Below are positions 1 through 8,893 of a stretch of 64,000 nt of DNA, one piece after another (position 1 is the stretch's first letter; each line of letters starts with the position of its first letter). The translations under genes were made by a program, and so were the position numbers. The DNA lies in contig NZ_FOQM01000005.1 in the NCBI RefSeq assembly GCF_900113735.1, forward strand, positions 62,001 through 126,000. The letters are read 5' to 3'. This stretch comes from Bradyrhizobium sp. Gha. Lineage in GTDB: Bacteria > Pseudomonadota > Alphaproteobacteria > Rhizobiales > Xanthobacteraceae. Under the pieces are notes generated by a model. It saw only the letters and a list, made by a program, of their open reading frames with translations, searched no databases and was not told the DNA's origin.

Positions 1-7
1 TTCCTCT

Positions 8-775
8 TCAGCTCTTCACCAGCACCGGACCCGTGCCCTGCGGACGCTCGTTCTCCATGAGGATGCCGAGGCGCTTTGCCACTTCCGTGTAAGCCTCGAG
101 CAGGCCTCCAAGGTCACGGCGGAAACGATCCTTGTCGAGCTTCTCGTTCGACTTGATATCCCACAGACGGCAGCTGTCCGGCGAGATCTCGTCGGCGACG
201 ATGATGCGCATCATCTCGTTCTCGAACAGGCGGCCGCACTCCATCTTGAAGTCGACGAGGCGGATGCCGATGCCAAGGAAAAGGCCGGTGAGGAAATCGT
301 TGACGCGGATGGCCAGCGCCATGATGTCGTCGATCTCCTGGGGCGTGGCCCAGCCGAACGCGGTGATGTGCTCTTCCGACACCATGGGGTCGTTGAGCTG
401 GTCGTTCTTGTAATAGAACTCGATGATCGAACGGGGCAGCTGCGTGCCCTCTTCGATGCCGAGGCGCTGCGACAGCGAGCCGGCGGCAACATTCCGCACC
501 ACCACCTCGAGCGGCACGATCTCGACCTCACGAATCAACTGCTCGCGCATGTTGAGACGGCGGATGAAATGGGTCGGCACCCCGATGTCGTTGAGGTGCT
601 GAAACAGGTACTCCGAGATCCGATTGTTGAGGACACCCTTGCCCTCGATCACCTGATGCTTCTTCGCATTGAACGCGGTGGCGTCGTCCTTGAAGTGCTG
701 GATCAGGGTGCCGGGCTCCGGGCCTTCGTAAAGAACCTTTGCCTTGCCTTCATAAATGCGACGCCGACGGCTCAT
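8..775 (-). CDS. purC: SAICAR synthase (phosphoribosylaminoimidazole-succinocarboxamide synthase)
   Basis: Makes SAICAR from CAIR, aspartate and ATP in de novo purine synthesis, in the cytoplasm. The 255-residue protein opens [18 protein letters not shown], the typical SAICAR synthase start with the YEGKAK nucleotide-binding strand. It also carries the family blocks [14 protein letters not shown] and [10 protein letters not shown], and [12 protein letters not shown] near the C-terminus. An in-frame ATG at 841 would add 22 residues that do not look like the family, so the ATG at 775 is preferred. It is read away from the DUF1476 gene; purB lies close by on the other strand. Family assignment is firm. 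Confidence 0.96.
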   Translation of the reverse strand: MSRRRRIYEGKAKVLYEGPEPGTLIQHFKDDATAFNAKKHQVIEGKGVLNNRISEYLFQHLNDIGVPTHFIRRLNMREQLIREVEIVPLEVVVRNVAAGSLSQRLGIEEGTQLPRSIIEFYYKNDQLNDPMVSEEHITAFGWATPQEIDDIMALAIRVNDFLTGLFLGIGIRLVDFKMECGRLFENEMMRIIVADEISPDSCRLWDIKSNEKLDKDRFRRDLGGLLEAYTEVAKRLGILMENERPQGTGPVLVKS

Positions 776-1104
776 TGGGATGTACCGTGTTTTGTTGAAA
801 TCCATGTATTGGTGTGCTCCGGTTACCAGGTTACGACCCACAGCGGAGCTGCCGTGAACGGCCTGGAACCCATCAATTTCCCAAAGAAAACCCGAGGAAA
901 CAGAACGGGAACCGAGCCTTCAGGCAACCTATCCGATTGGCTGTCCCAGCACAATCGATCCGGCCCTTCCGACGCTGACTTATACCGCCTTGCCTGCGGC
1001 TTTTCGGCTCGTTGTTTCGCCGATCCTGCCCTCTATCTAGGCATGCGTGGGGGTCCTCGCAACGAGGGTCACCACGGCCAGAGACCGAAGGAATCGGACG
1101 ACGC
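776..1104. other. divergent intergenic region purC / DUF1476
   Basis: These 329 bases separate two divergently read genes and must hold both promoters. I see no RNA gene, clear operator or repeat here. Short open frames crossing it run antisense into purC and are not credible genes. Confidence 0.5.
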
Positions 1105-1428
1105 ATGAGCGAATTCGACAAGCGCGAAGAAGGCTTTGAGAAGAAATTTGCCCTCGATGAGGAGCAGAAATTCAAGGCGGAAGCCCGCCGCAACCGGCTG
1201 CTGGGGCTGTGGGCGGCCGAAAAGCTCGGAATCACGGGCGATGCCGCCACCGCCTACGCCAGGGAGGTGGTCGCGGCCGATTTCGAGGAGGCCGGCAACC
1301 GCGGCGTCCTGCGCAAGCTCGTGGCCGATTTCGCTGCTGGGAATGTGGCCGTCACCGAGCAGGCGATTCGGACCAAGATGAGCGAGCTGATCGCGGTCGC
1401 GGCCGCCGAGGTGAAGGCCGGGAAGTAA
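1105..1428 (+). CDS. DUF1476 protein, ATP synthase zeta-subunit-like
   Basis: A 107-residue charged, helical protein starting MSEFDKREEGFEKKFALDEE. DUF1476 proteins are almost confined to Alphaproteobacteria, and the Paracoccus member is the zeta subunit that inhibits F1FO-ATPase rotation through its N-terminal region. The FDKREEGFEKKFA start matches that inhibitory N-terminus. The ATG at 1105 is chosen because an upstream in-frame start at 1012 adds 31 low-quality residues. The gene sits alone in front of purB. The inhibitor role in this organism is inferred from the family. Confidence 0.85.
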   Translation: MSEFDKREEGFEKKFALDEEQKFKAEARRNRLLGLWAAEKLGITGDAATAYAREVVAADFEEAGNRGVLRKLVADFAAGNVAVTEQAIRTKMSELIAVAAAEVKAGK

Positions 1429-1511
1429 GCTTGACCGCGGGCGGCGGATGGCGATCCGCCGCCCGCCCTCTCGGGCTTGCAGCCGGCTCCTGGCAATGCC
1501 AAATGGGCGGC

Positions 1512-2942
1512 ATGTCCCAGGATCACATCTCTAACGTCCTCGCCCAACGCTATGCCTCGCCCGCGATGCGCGCCATCTGGAGTGGCGAGGGCAAGGTTCG
1601 CCTCGAACGCGACTACTGGATCGCCGTGCTGAAAGGCCAGCGCGATCTCGGTATCCCGGTCCCCAATGGCGTGATCGAAGCTTATGAGCGCGTGAAGGAT
1701 CAGGTCGACCTCGACTCCATCATGCGGCGCGAGCGCATCACCCGGCACGACGTCAAGGCTCGAATCGAGGAGTTCTGCGATCTGGCCGGTCACGAGCACC
1801 TGCACAAGGGCATGACCAGCCGCGACCTCACCGAGAACGTGGAGCAGCTGCAGGTCTACCGCGGGCTGCAGCTGATCGAGACCAAGAGCATCGCCGCGCT
1901 CATTCGCTTCGCCAAACACGCCAAGCAATTGCGCGACATGCCGTTCACGGCGCGCACGCACAACGTGGCGGCGCAGGTCACGACGCTGGGCAAGCGCATC
2001 GCCATGTTCGGCGAGGAGATGCTGGTGTCGCATCAGAGCCTGGTTGGCGTGCTCGACACTTATCCCGCGCGCGGCCTGAAGGGCGCGGTCGGCACAAGGC
2101 TCGACCAGATCACGTTGTTCAATGGCGATGCCGGCAAGGCGCGTGCGCTCGAAAAGCAGATCCTCAAGCACCTCGGCCTGCCCAAGAGCTTCGATGCGGT
2201 CGGCCAGGTCTATCCGCGCAGTCTCGACTTCCGCGCCGTCAGCGTGCTCACCGAGCTCGCCAGCGGGCCCGGCAATTTCGCCAAGACGTTGCGCCTGATG
2301 GCAGGCCATGAGCTCGCCAGCGAAGGTTTCGCCAAGGGCCAGGTCGGCTCGTCCGCGATGCCGCACAAGATGAACAGCCGCTCATGCGAGCGCATCAACG
2401 GCCTGCATGTCGTGTTGAAGGGCTATCTCGCGATGGCCGCGGGCCTTGCCGGCGACCAGTGGAACGAAGGCGACGTCTCCTGCTCGGTCGTTCGCCGCGT
2501 CATGCTGCCCGATGCCTTCCTCGCCATGGACGGCCTGCTCGAGACCCTGCTCTCCGTGCTCGACCAGATGGAAATCTTCGATGCCGTCGTCGCGACCGAG
2601 CTGAATCGCTATCTGCCCTTCCTGCTCACCACTACTGTCATGATGGAGGCAGTGAAGAAGGGCGCCGGCCGCGAAGGCGCGCATGAAGCGATCAAGGAGC
2701 ACGCGGTCGCGGCCATCCGAGACCTGCGCACCGGCACATCAGTGCAGAACGACCTGCTCGAGCGCCTCGCCGCCGATCAGCGCCTCGGCCTGAGCGAAGC
2801 CGAGCTCAGCCAAGTGCTCGAGCACGGCCGTGCCAATTCAGGCGATGCCGGCGCCCAGGTCGACTATTTCGCCGAGCAGGTCGATGCGCTGGCGAAGGCG
2901 AAGCCTGAGGCGGCAAAGTACACGCCCGGCGCGATCCTGTAA
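1512..2942 (+). CDS. purB: adenylosuccinate lyase, long type
   Basis: Cleaves SAICAR and adenylosuccinate to release fumarate, acting twice in purine synthesis. The 476-residue protein has the fumarase/aspartase superfamily signature GSSAMPHKMN with its flexible catalytic loop, plus the conserved blocks GMTSRDLTENVEQ and FTARTHNVAAQ. Start: two ATGs (1503 and 1512) give MGG or MSQDHISNVL; the second is preferred. At about 476 residues it is longer than the roughly 435-residue lyase common in Alphaproteobacteria and closer to the long bacterial type. It lies near purC but on the opposite strand, so the two are not one operon. Confidence 0.93.
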   Translation: MSQDHISNVLAQRYASPAMRAIWSGEGKVRLERDYWIAVLKGQRDLGIPVPNGVIEAYERVKDQVDLDSIMRRERITRHDVKARIEEFCDLAGHEHLHKGMTSRDLTENVEQLQVYRGLQLIETKSIAALIRFAKHAKQLRDMPFTARTHNVAAQVTTLGKRIAMFGEEMLVSHQSLVGVLDTYPARGLKGAVGTRLDQITLFNGDAGKARALEKQILKHLGLPKSFDAVGQVYPRSLDFRAVSVLTELASGPGNFAKTLRLMAGHELASEGFAKGQVGSSAMPHKMNSRSCERINGLHVVLKGYLAMAAGLAGDQWNEGDVSCSVVRRVMLPDAFLAMDGLLETLLSVLDQMEIFDAVVATELNRYLPFLLTTTVMMEAVKKGAGREGAHEAIKEHAVAAIRDLRTGTSVQNDLLERLAADQRLGLSEAELSQVLEHGRANSGDAGAQVDYFAEQVDALAKAKPEAAKYTPGAIL

Positions 2943-2960
2943 GCGAACACCTGGCTCTCT

Positions 2961-3118
2961 CCGTTCCCTCCCCCTTGTGGGGGAGGGTCAGGGAGGGGGG
3001 TGCCACACGGGGACTCTATCAGTAGGGGCACCCACTCGCGATCCATGATCAACAATCAGTACTTTTTCCGGGCTACCCCTCTCCCTAGCCCTCCCCCACA
3101 AGGGGGGAGGGAACGCAC
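2961..3118. repeat. palindromic MITE-like intergenic repeat
   Basis: The two ends are near-perfect inverted copies: the left end has CCCTCCCCCTTGTGGGGGAG and the right end CTCCCCCACAAGGGGGGAGG, about 75 bases apart. Each arm is also a small hairpin itself. GC-rich palindromes of this look are scattered between genes in Bradyrhizobium and Rhodopseudomonas. Lying between convergent purB and cynS, it could end transcription from both sides. Confidence 0.75.
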
Positions 3119-3150
3119 CTTTGTCGGGGCGCTGGATGAGTCTCGTCGCC

Positions 3151-3639
3151 TCACTCTTCCCTGAAGCCATACTCCGGCACGTTGCCGCTGGCGCCGTAAT
3201 ATTTGTACGGCAGGAATTTGCCGGACATCGTGATCTTGACGCGGTCGCCCTTGGGGTTGGCGACGCGCTCGATGCCCATGTCGAAGTCGATCGCCGACAT
3301 GATGCCGTCGCCGAATTCCTCCTCGATCAGCGCCTTCCAGGCCGGGCCGTTCACCATCACCATCTCGTAGAAACGGTAGATCAGCGGATCGGTCGGCGGC
3401 ATCGGCGTGCCGGTGCCGCGCATCGGCACCTCGTTGAGCATCGCAGTCTCCGCCTTGGTCAGGCCGAACAGCTCGGCAGCGTTGGCGGCTTGTGGTTTTG
3501 TGAGTTTCATCTGGCCCATGATCGCGCCAACGATCAGCACCTCGGAATAGCCGCCGATCTTTTCGCAGATATGTTTCCAGCTCCAGCCCTTCTCACGTTT
3601 GATGTCGAGCAGCTTCTCGGTGAGGTCTTCGCGTTTCAT
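3151..3639 (-). CDS. cynS: cyanate hydratase (cyanase)
   Basis: Breaks down cyanate with bicarbonate to ammonia and CO2; the enzyme works as a decamer in the cytoplasm. The 162-residue protein has an N-terminal helix-turn-helix-like domain and the C-terminal catalytic domain. The three catalytic residues of the family are present: Arg89 and Glu92 in YRFYEM and Ser115 in DGIMSAIDF. Length fits the family (about 156). The ATG at 3639 (MKREDLTEKL) is chosen over 3663. No cynT carbonic anhydrase or cynR regulator is next to it, so it stands alone. Confidence 0.96.
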   Translation of the reverse strand: MKREDLTEKLLDIKREKGWSWKHICEKIGGYSEVLIVGAIMGQMKLTKPQAANAAELFGLTKAETAMLNEVPMRGTGTPMPPTDPLIYRFYEMVMVNGPAWKALIEEEFGDGIMSAIDFDMGIERVANPKGDRVKITMSGKFLPYKYYGASGNVPEYGFREE

Positions 3640-3779
3640 GTCAGGTCTCCCTTGGGCAGGCATTGTGATGGGCCTGCCGCTTCGGGAGGCACGAAACGTG
3701 CCAAGGCTTAGGGGTTGACACCGGCTCGCGCCTCACACAAGCGGCCTTGCTCACCCTCCGAGATCTTGCGTGATTGCAC

Positions 3780-5462
3780 TCAGCGGCTCGCTCGCAGCGC
3801 AGCAAGCTCGAAGTCGGCAGCGGGCTTCTCGATGAAGGTCTTCGGACATTCGGCTGCAGCCTGTTCGAACAGCTTCAACGCCTCGTCCCTGGAGCCGCGC
3901 TGCAAAGCTAATTCGGCAGTATAGAAATTGGCTTCGCAGACCTGCCCTTTTTTCTTCCTGGGGTCGGCGTCGTCGGCAGCGCCGAGCACTTGCTCCGCCG
4001 TCATCGTACCGAGAAAGAGATTGACGATCGGCGCGGGCCATTGCGTCGCGTCGAGCTGCTTGGCAGCCTCGCCCAGCTGGCTCGGTTGGTTACTGCGCTT
4101 GGCAACAATTTCGCGCCATAGGATGGCATAGGCATATTTTGGATTGAGCTGCCTCGCCTGATCGAAGTCGGCCAGCGATTTTGTGAATGATGCAATCTGC
4201 CAATAGAGTCTTCCGCGATGGAAATAGGCGCGGGCATCCTTGGGATCGATTTGCACCAGCTGATCGTAGTCCGCAAGCGAGCGCTCGAAGTCCTTTTTGG
4301 CCTTGTACGCGTTGGCACGGAGCCCGAAGGCATCCTTGTCCTTGGGACTAAGGCGGATCACTTCATCGTAGTCTGCGATCGCACGGTCGAGGTCGCCTTT
4401 CGCCTGGTAGGCCGCTCCCCGAGCGCGGAGCAGAGGGCCGTCCCCCGAAGCAAGTGCCATTGAGTCGCCACCGACGGACGTGGAGATGGGCTCATTCTCC
4501 TGACCTTGAACCTGAACCTGCCGATCGTCTCGGTTTTCTTGCTCCTGATGTGCCAGCTGGATGGCCTGGTCGTAATCGGCAATGGCGTGATCGTAATCGC
4601 CCTTTTGAGCATAGGCGACACCACGGCAGCCGTAGACAAATCGGCTTCGCGGGTTCAGCTCGATGATACGGTCATAGTCGGCGATGGCGCGATCGAACTC
4701 GCCCAATTGGGAAAAGGACGCAGCTCGGAAGTAGTAGAAATACTCCTTCCTTGCCTTGATCGGCATCGTTTGATCGAGCGCGGCCAATGCGCGCTCCCTG
4801 TCGCCCTTGGCGAAGTAAACCCGGCCGCGGCACAATTGGCCGCCGCCGGTTTCCGGGCTGATCTCGGCCGCCCGGTCACAGTCGGCCATGGCCCGATCCA
4901 GATCGCCCTTGCGGAGATAGGCGAGACCTCGGTCGACATGGACGATGACATTGTCCGGATGGACCAGAAGGGCTTGATCATAATCAGCGATGGCGCGCCC
5001 AAAATCTCCCTTCGATTGATAGATTCGGGCACGCCCGAGATGGGCGTATACGGACTTGGGATCGAGCTCGACGACTTTGTCGTAGTCCGCAAGCGCAGCG
5101 TCGGTTTCTCGCCTCTCGCTATGCGCAAAGGCTCGCTGAAGACGGGCGTTCAAATTGCCTGGATCGTGCTCGATGATCTGATCGTAATCGGCGATGGCAA
5201 GGCCGGGCTGGCCATTTTGACGGTAAAGCATGGCGCGGCGAAAGTGCGTCATGATAACGCTTTGCTGCATGGTAGTTGCCGCCTGAATCAAAGCGGTGCA
5301 GCCCGCGATGCGGTCATCGAGTGCAATGCTGACGGGGGTGTAGCACTTGGCATTCAAGGGCATTTCGGCGCGAGCACATGATATGCCGAACAAGATCGTC
5401 AGCGCCAACGCGCTTCCGCCTGCTGCCGCGCCAATGACAGCACGCCCTGTCATTCCAATCAT
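3780..5462 (-). CDS. secreted TPR-repeat protein
   Basis: About 560 residues beginning with a signal peptide (hydrophobic stretch GSALALTILFGI, then cleavage near CARA). The rest is about ten tetratricopeptide repeats recognisable by recurring AIADYDQ and ALADYDK blocks followed by DPK or NPR turns. TPR arrays are protein-binding scaffolds; a periplasmic role is inferred from the signal peptide. A low-complexity insert near EQENRDDRQVQVQGQE breaks the array. The ATG at 5462 has a GGGGA ribosome-binding site; 5495 and 5453 are alternatives. Longer readings run into the trmJ coding region and are rejected. Partner and function are unknown. Confidence 0.8.
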   Translation of the reverse strand: MIGMTGRAVIGAAAGGSALALTILFGISCARAEMPLNAKCYTPVSIALDDRIAGCTALIQAATTMQQSVIMTHFRRAMLYRQNGQPGLAIADYDQIIEHDPGNLNARLQRAFAHSERRETDAALADYDKVVELDPKSVYAHLGRARIYQSKGDFGRAIADYDQALLVHPDNVIVHVDRGLAYLRKGDLDRAMADCDRAAEISPETGGGQLCRGRVYFAKGDRERALAALDQTMPIKARKEYFYYFRAASFSQLGEFDRAIADYDRIIELNPRSRFVYGCRGVAYAQKGDYDHAIADYDQAIQLAHQEQENRDDRQVQVQGQENEPISTSVGGDSMALASGDGPLLRARGAAYQAKGDLDRAIADYDEVIRLSPKDKDAFGLRANAYKAKKDFERSLADYDQLVQIDPKDARAYFHRGRLYWQIASFTKSLADFDQARQLNPKYAYAILWREIVAKRSNQPSQLGEAAKQLDATQWPAPIVNLFLGTMTAEQVLGAADDADPRKKKGQVCEANFYTAELALQRGSRDEALKLFEQAAAECPKTFIEKPAADFELAALRASR

Positions 5463-5545
5463 GCCGTCCCCAACCGAATTTCCGGCCACTGTCATAGCAA
5501 CCAACCAAGCTTCTGCACAGCCCTTGGTTGCGACATGCGCTTGAG

Positions 5546-6745
5546 CTAGGTCATCTGCTCCACCATCCCCTGCAGCCGCACCAGCTCCGCCTCGAGATCG
5601 CGCTCCACATCCACGGCGCGAATATCGATCACCCGGTAATCCCGCGCCTCGAGCCAGGTCCGCCGTGAGGCGCGGTCGGCCGCAATCGTCTCGCCCTCGC
5701 CGGGGTTGACCAGCTCGATCGCGATCCGGTGCGGGAAGGAGACGAAGTCGGAGATGTGGCGTCCGACCGGGGTCTGCCGCTTGAACCGACCGGCAAAGCG
5801 GCGGTCGCGCGTCAGGGCCTGCCACAGCAGGCGCTCGGCGTCGGTCGGGTTGCGGCGAAGCAGGCGCGCGAGGCCGCGCACCGTGGAGCCGCTGTCGGGC
5901 ACGCCGCCGCCCTGCCCGTGCTCGGCCAAGAGCGCGCGCAGGCGCGTCGCCTGCTCACCGTCAAGCACGCCGCCCTTGGCCGGGCCCTTGCGTCCTTCCG
6001 CGATCGCCATCACCACCCCGTGGAGCGTGTGCATGTCCTGCTTGGTCGGCTCCATCCGGCTGAAGATGTTGCGCAGGTTGACGAGCATGGTGTCGCGCTT
6101 CTCGGCCGGGCGCAGGAATTCGACCCGGTCGAGCTCGCGGACGAGGTTATCGAAGAAGGCCTGCATCTGGTGCTGCGAGGCGCGCTCGGAGCGCTCCGGC
6201 ATGGCATGAGGAAGCGCGCCCGCCGTCATCAGCTTGAACCATTCATAGCCGACCAGCAGCACCGCCTGGGCAAGGTTGAGCGAGGCAAAGCCCGGATTGA
6301 CCGGGAAGGTGATGATGCGGTTGGAAAGCCCGACCTCCTCGTTGGTCAGGCCCCAGCGCTCCCGGCCGAACAGGATCCCGGCCTTGCCGCCGTTCGCAAC
6401 ATGCCCTGAGATCTCGGCGGCGGCGGCCTCCGGCCCGACCACAGGCTTGGCCTGGTCGTGGGGGCGTGCCGTGGTGGCGAACAACAAATCGAGATCGGCG
6501 ACGGCCTGCTCGACCGTGTCGAACAGTTCGGCCTTTTCCAGAATGGGGTCGGCGCCGGCGGCGGCGCGTTGTGCCGCGATGTTGGGCCAGCCGTCGCGCG
6601 GGTTGACGATGCGCAGGGCGCTCAGGGCAAAGTTGCCCATGGCGCGTGCGGCCATGCCGATGTTTTCGCCGAGCTGCGGCTCGACCAGGATCACGATGGG
6701 ACCGTCGAGGGCGAGCCCAACCTTGGTCTTGTCGGTGCCGGACAT
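5546..6745 (-). CDS. trmJ: TrmJ-like tRNA/rRNA methyltransferase fused to a DUF559 domain
   Basis: 399 residues in two parts. Residues 1 to about 265 are a SPOUT methyltransferase of the TrmJ type, which 2'-O-methylates position 32 of tRNAs with S-adenosylmethionine: see VEPQLGENIGMAARAMGNF, AGILFGRERWGLTNEE and the knot motif NPGFASLNLAQAV. Residues about 290 to 399 match DUF559, a Vsr/restriction-endonuclease-fold domain (RNPTDAERLLWQALTRDRR, then ISDFVSFPHRIAIELV). Where DUF559 usually reads E-V-D-G, this copy reads E-L-V-N, so cleavage activity may be lost. The start gives MSGTDKTKVGLALDGP. It lies upstream of the TPR gene on the same strand. Confidence 0.88.
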   Translation of the reverse strand: MSGTDKTKVGLALDGPIVILVEPQLGENIGMAARAMGNFALSALRIVNPRDGWPNIAAQRAAAGADPILEKAELFDTVEQAVADLDLLFATTARPHDQAKPVVGPEAAAAEISGHVANGGKAGILFGRERWGLTNEEVGLSNRIITFPVNPGFASLNLAQAVLLVGYEWFKLMTAGALPHAMPERSERASQHQMQAFFDNLVRELDRVEFLRPAEKRDTMLVNLRNIFSRMEPTKQDMHTLHGVVMAIAEGRKGPAKGGVLDGEQATRLRALLAEHGQGGGVPDSGSTVRGLARLLRRNPTDAERLLWQALTRDRRFAGRFKRQTPVGRHISDFVSFPHRIAIELVNPGEGETIAADRASRRTWLEARDYRVIDIRAVDVERDLEAELVRLQGMVEQMT

Positions 6746-7039
6746 CTCATTCCACTTTCTGTTTCAGCTTGCGTCTCGTTCCGCTTCGGAAAGCCCCTGA
6801 ACCTCTGTCTGAAGACGCTGATCCAAGTCTTCATCGGAGGCCCGCCGCCCGCCTTCCGTGCGGCGCAATTTCTTGAGCGGAGATAACAGGGTTAGCGGCG
6901 TTTGCGAAACCGCAATCGCACCTCAATTGGGGACGGTTTCACCGCCCGGCTTGCGCGCGCTTTGCTTTCGGATATGGCTATCAAGCACAACCAAAGCGAA
7001 GCCGAAAGGCCGAAGCCGAAGCAACAATTGAGTGGGGGG

Positions 7040-8773
7040 ATGGCGATGCTGAGCCGATGGAAATTGGCGCTTCTGGGACTGGTCTTGATCGCGGTGGGCG
7101 GTTTCATCGCCCATCTGACGCAGACCGCAGGCGGCATCCGGATCCAGGATGTCAGGTTCAAGGGCGCCAAGGGCAACACCATGAGTGCCCTGCTCTACAT
7201 CCCTGCCAATGCCACCGCGCAAACCCCGGCACCCGGTGTCCTCGCCGTCCACGGCTACATCAACTCGCGCGAGACCCAGGACGGCTTCGCCATCGAATTC
7301 GCCCGCCGCGGCTATGTCGTGCTGGCACTGGACCAGACCGGCCACGGCTATAGCGACCCGCCCGCCTTCGCCAACGGCTTCGGCGGCCCTGACGGCCTCG
7401 CCTATCTGCGCGGCCTCGACATGGTGGACAAGGCCAATATCGGCCTCGAGGGTCACTCGATGGGCGGCTGGACAGTGCTGGCCGCAGCTACCGCGATGCC
7501 TGACGGCTACAAGTCGATGGTGCTGGAGGGCTCCTCCACCGGCAAGCCCTTCGCAGCCGACGGCACCCCGAACTGGCCCCGCAATGTGGCGCTGGTGTTT
7601 GCCCAGTACGAGGAATTCTCCACCCTGATGTGGGGTGTCGATGTTGCCCGCGATGTCACCAAGAGCCCCAAGCTGTGGGCGATGTTCGGCACGCAGGGGC
7701 CGGTCGAGCCGGGCAAGGTCTATGGCGATCCGGCGGCCGGAACGGCGCGCGTGCTCTACACCCCCGCGATGACGCACCCGGCCGAACACATCTCGCATGA
7801 AGCGATCGGCTACAGCCTCGACTGGTTCGCCAAGACACTGCAGGGCGGCACCAAGCTGCCGGCCGACGACCAGATCTGGTTCCGGAAAGAACTCGGCACG
7901 CTCATTTCGTTCGTCGGCTTTGTCGTGCTGTTGATCGGCACTTTCGATGGCCTGCTGGAAGCGCCGATGTTCTCCCGTCTGCGCCTGCCCGCTGTCCCCG
8001 ACGGCACCATGCCGCCACATCACGCCGCCACCGGCAGGCGCTGGACCGCCGCGCTCATCCTCTCCGCGCTCATCCCGGCGCTGACCTACTACCCGGCCTT
8101 TGCACTGGGCGGCAGCTTCGTGACGCCGTCCGCGTTCCTGCCGCAGGGCGTTACCAACCAGATCCTGGTCTGGGCCATCATCAACGGCCTGATCACGCTG
8201 GCGCTCATGGGCTTGGCACCGAAGCGCAAGGGCCGGGCCGGGCTGCTCGGCCAGTCGCTCGTGATTGCGGTCGCCTCGGTCGCAGTTGGCTACGCCGCGC
8301 TGTGGCTCGCCGACCTCGCCTTCAAGATCGACTTCCGCTTCTGGATCGTCGCGCTGAAGTTGATGAACCCGAAGCAGGTCCTGATCTTCCTGATCTATCT
8401 GATTCCGTTCACGGCGTTTTTCGTGGTGGCGCTGCACGTGCTGCACCGGAATTTCTCGACCATGGAGGCGCCGCGGCTCGCACTCTATCTGACCAACATC
8501 CTGGCGCTGACGTTGGGCTTCATCGTGCTGCTGGTCCTGCAATATGGCACGCTGTGGCTGACCGGAAAGCTGTTCAACCCGCTGCCCGATCCCGGCTTCG
8601 TGCCGCTCTCGACCATCGTCGCGATCCAGTTCGTGCCGCTGCTCGCCATCGTCGCCGTGATCGCCACTTTCACCTGGCGGCGGACCGGATCGAGCCTGCC
8701 AGGCGCCCTGATCTCAGGCCTGTTCGTGACCTGGTACATCGTGGCCGGCACGGCCACCCAGGCTGCCTTCTAG
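7040..8773 (+). CDS. alpha/beta hydrolase with C-terminal membrane domain
   Basis: About 577 residues. After an N-terminal membrane anchor (LALLGLVLIAVGGFIA) comes an alpha/beta hydrolase domain with VLAVHGYINSR (oxyanion region) and the nucleophile elbow GLEGHSMGGW, Ser140. The second half has about seven hydrophobic segments, such as ILVWAIINGLITLALMGL and ILALTLGFIVLLVLQYGTLW, so it is an integral membrane protein with a probable outward-facing hydrolase. The run of Gs at 7034-7039 suits a start at 7040 or 7046; an ATG at 6974 is also in frame. Substrate unknown; a carboxylic ester or lipid is a guess. Confidence 0.8.
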   Translation: MAMLSRWKLALLGLVLIAVGGFIAHLTQTAGGIRIQDVRFKGAKGNTMSALLYIPANATAQTPAPGVLAVHGYINSRETQDGFAIEFARRGYVVLALDQTGHGYSDPPAFANGFGGPDGLAYLRGLDMVDKANIGLEGHSMGGWTVLAAATAMPDGYKSMVLEGSSTGKPFAADGTPNWPRNVALVFAQYEEFSTLMWGVDVARDVTKSPKLWAMFGTQGPVEPGKVYGDPAAGTARVLYTPAMTHPAEHISHEAIGYSLDWFAKTLQGGTKLPADDQIWFRKELGTLISFVGFVVLLIGTFDGLLEAPMFSRLRLPAVPDGTMPPHHAATGRRWTAALILSALIPALTYYPAFALGGSFVTPSAFLPQGVTNQILVWAIINGLITLALMGLAPKRKGRAGLLGQSLVIAVASVAVGYAALWLADLAFKIDFRFWIVALKLMNPKQVLIFLIYLIPFTAFFVVALHVLHRNFSTMEAPRLALYLTNILALTLGFIVLLVLQYGTLWLTGKLFNPLPDPGFVPLSTIVAIQFVPLLAIVAVIATFTWRRTGSSLPGALISGLFVTWYIVAGTATQAAF

Positions 8774-8893
8774 AAGGGCTGATCCCGGCGAAAAGATGGG
8801 CTGAAAGTGCATAACCGCTCCGCTTTCGCCCGCCTCCGGGCGGTGCTATAGCGCGGGAGATTTCCACCAGTTCCCAAGAAGGCTTCTCCGATC

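Noticed and set aside
1254..2366. 370-residue open frame antisense to purB
   Set aside because: It is the mirror of a high-GC gene, rich in Arg/Ala/His/Leu, with no domain; purB is certain.
2961..3118. CRISPR-like repeat
   Set aside because: It is a single palindrome, not repeated units with unique spacers.
6923..8542. 539-residue open frame antisense to the hydrolase gene
   Set aside because: Composition is typical of a shadow frame (many Arg, His, Gln, Gly) and the plus-strand frame has clear hydrolase motifs.
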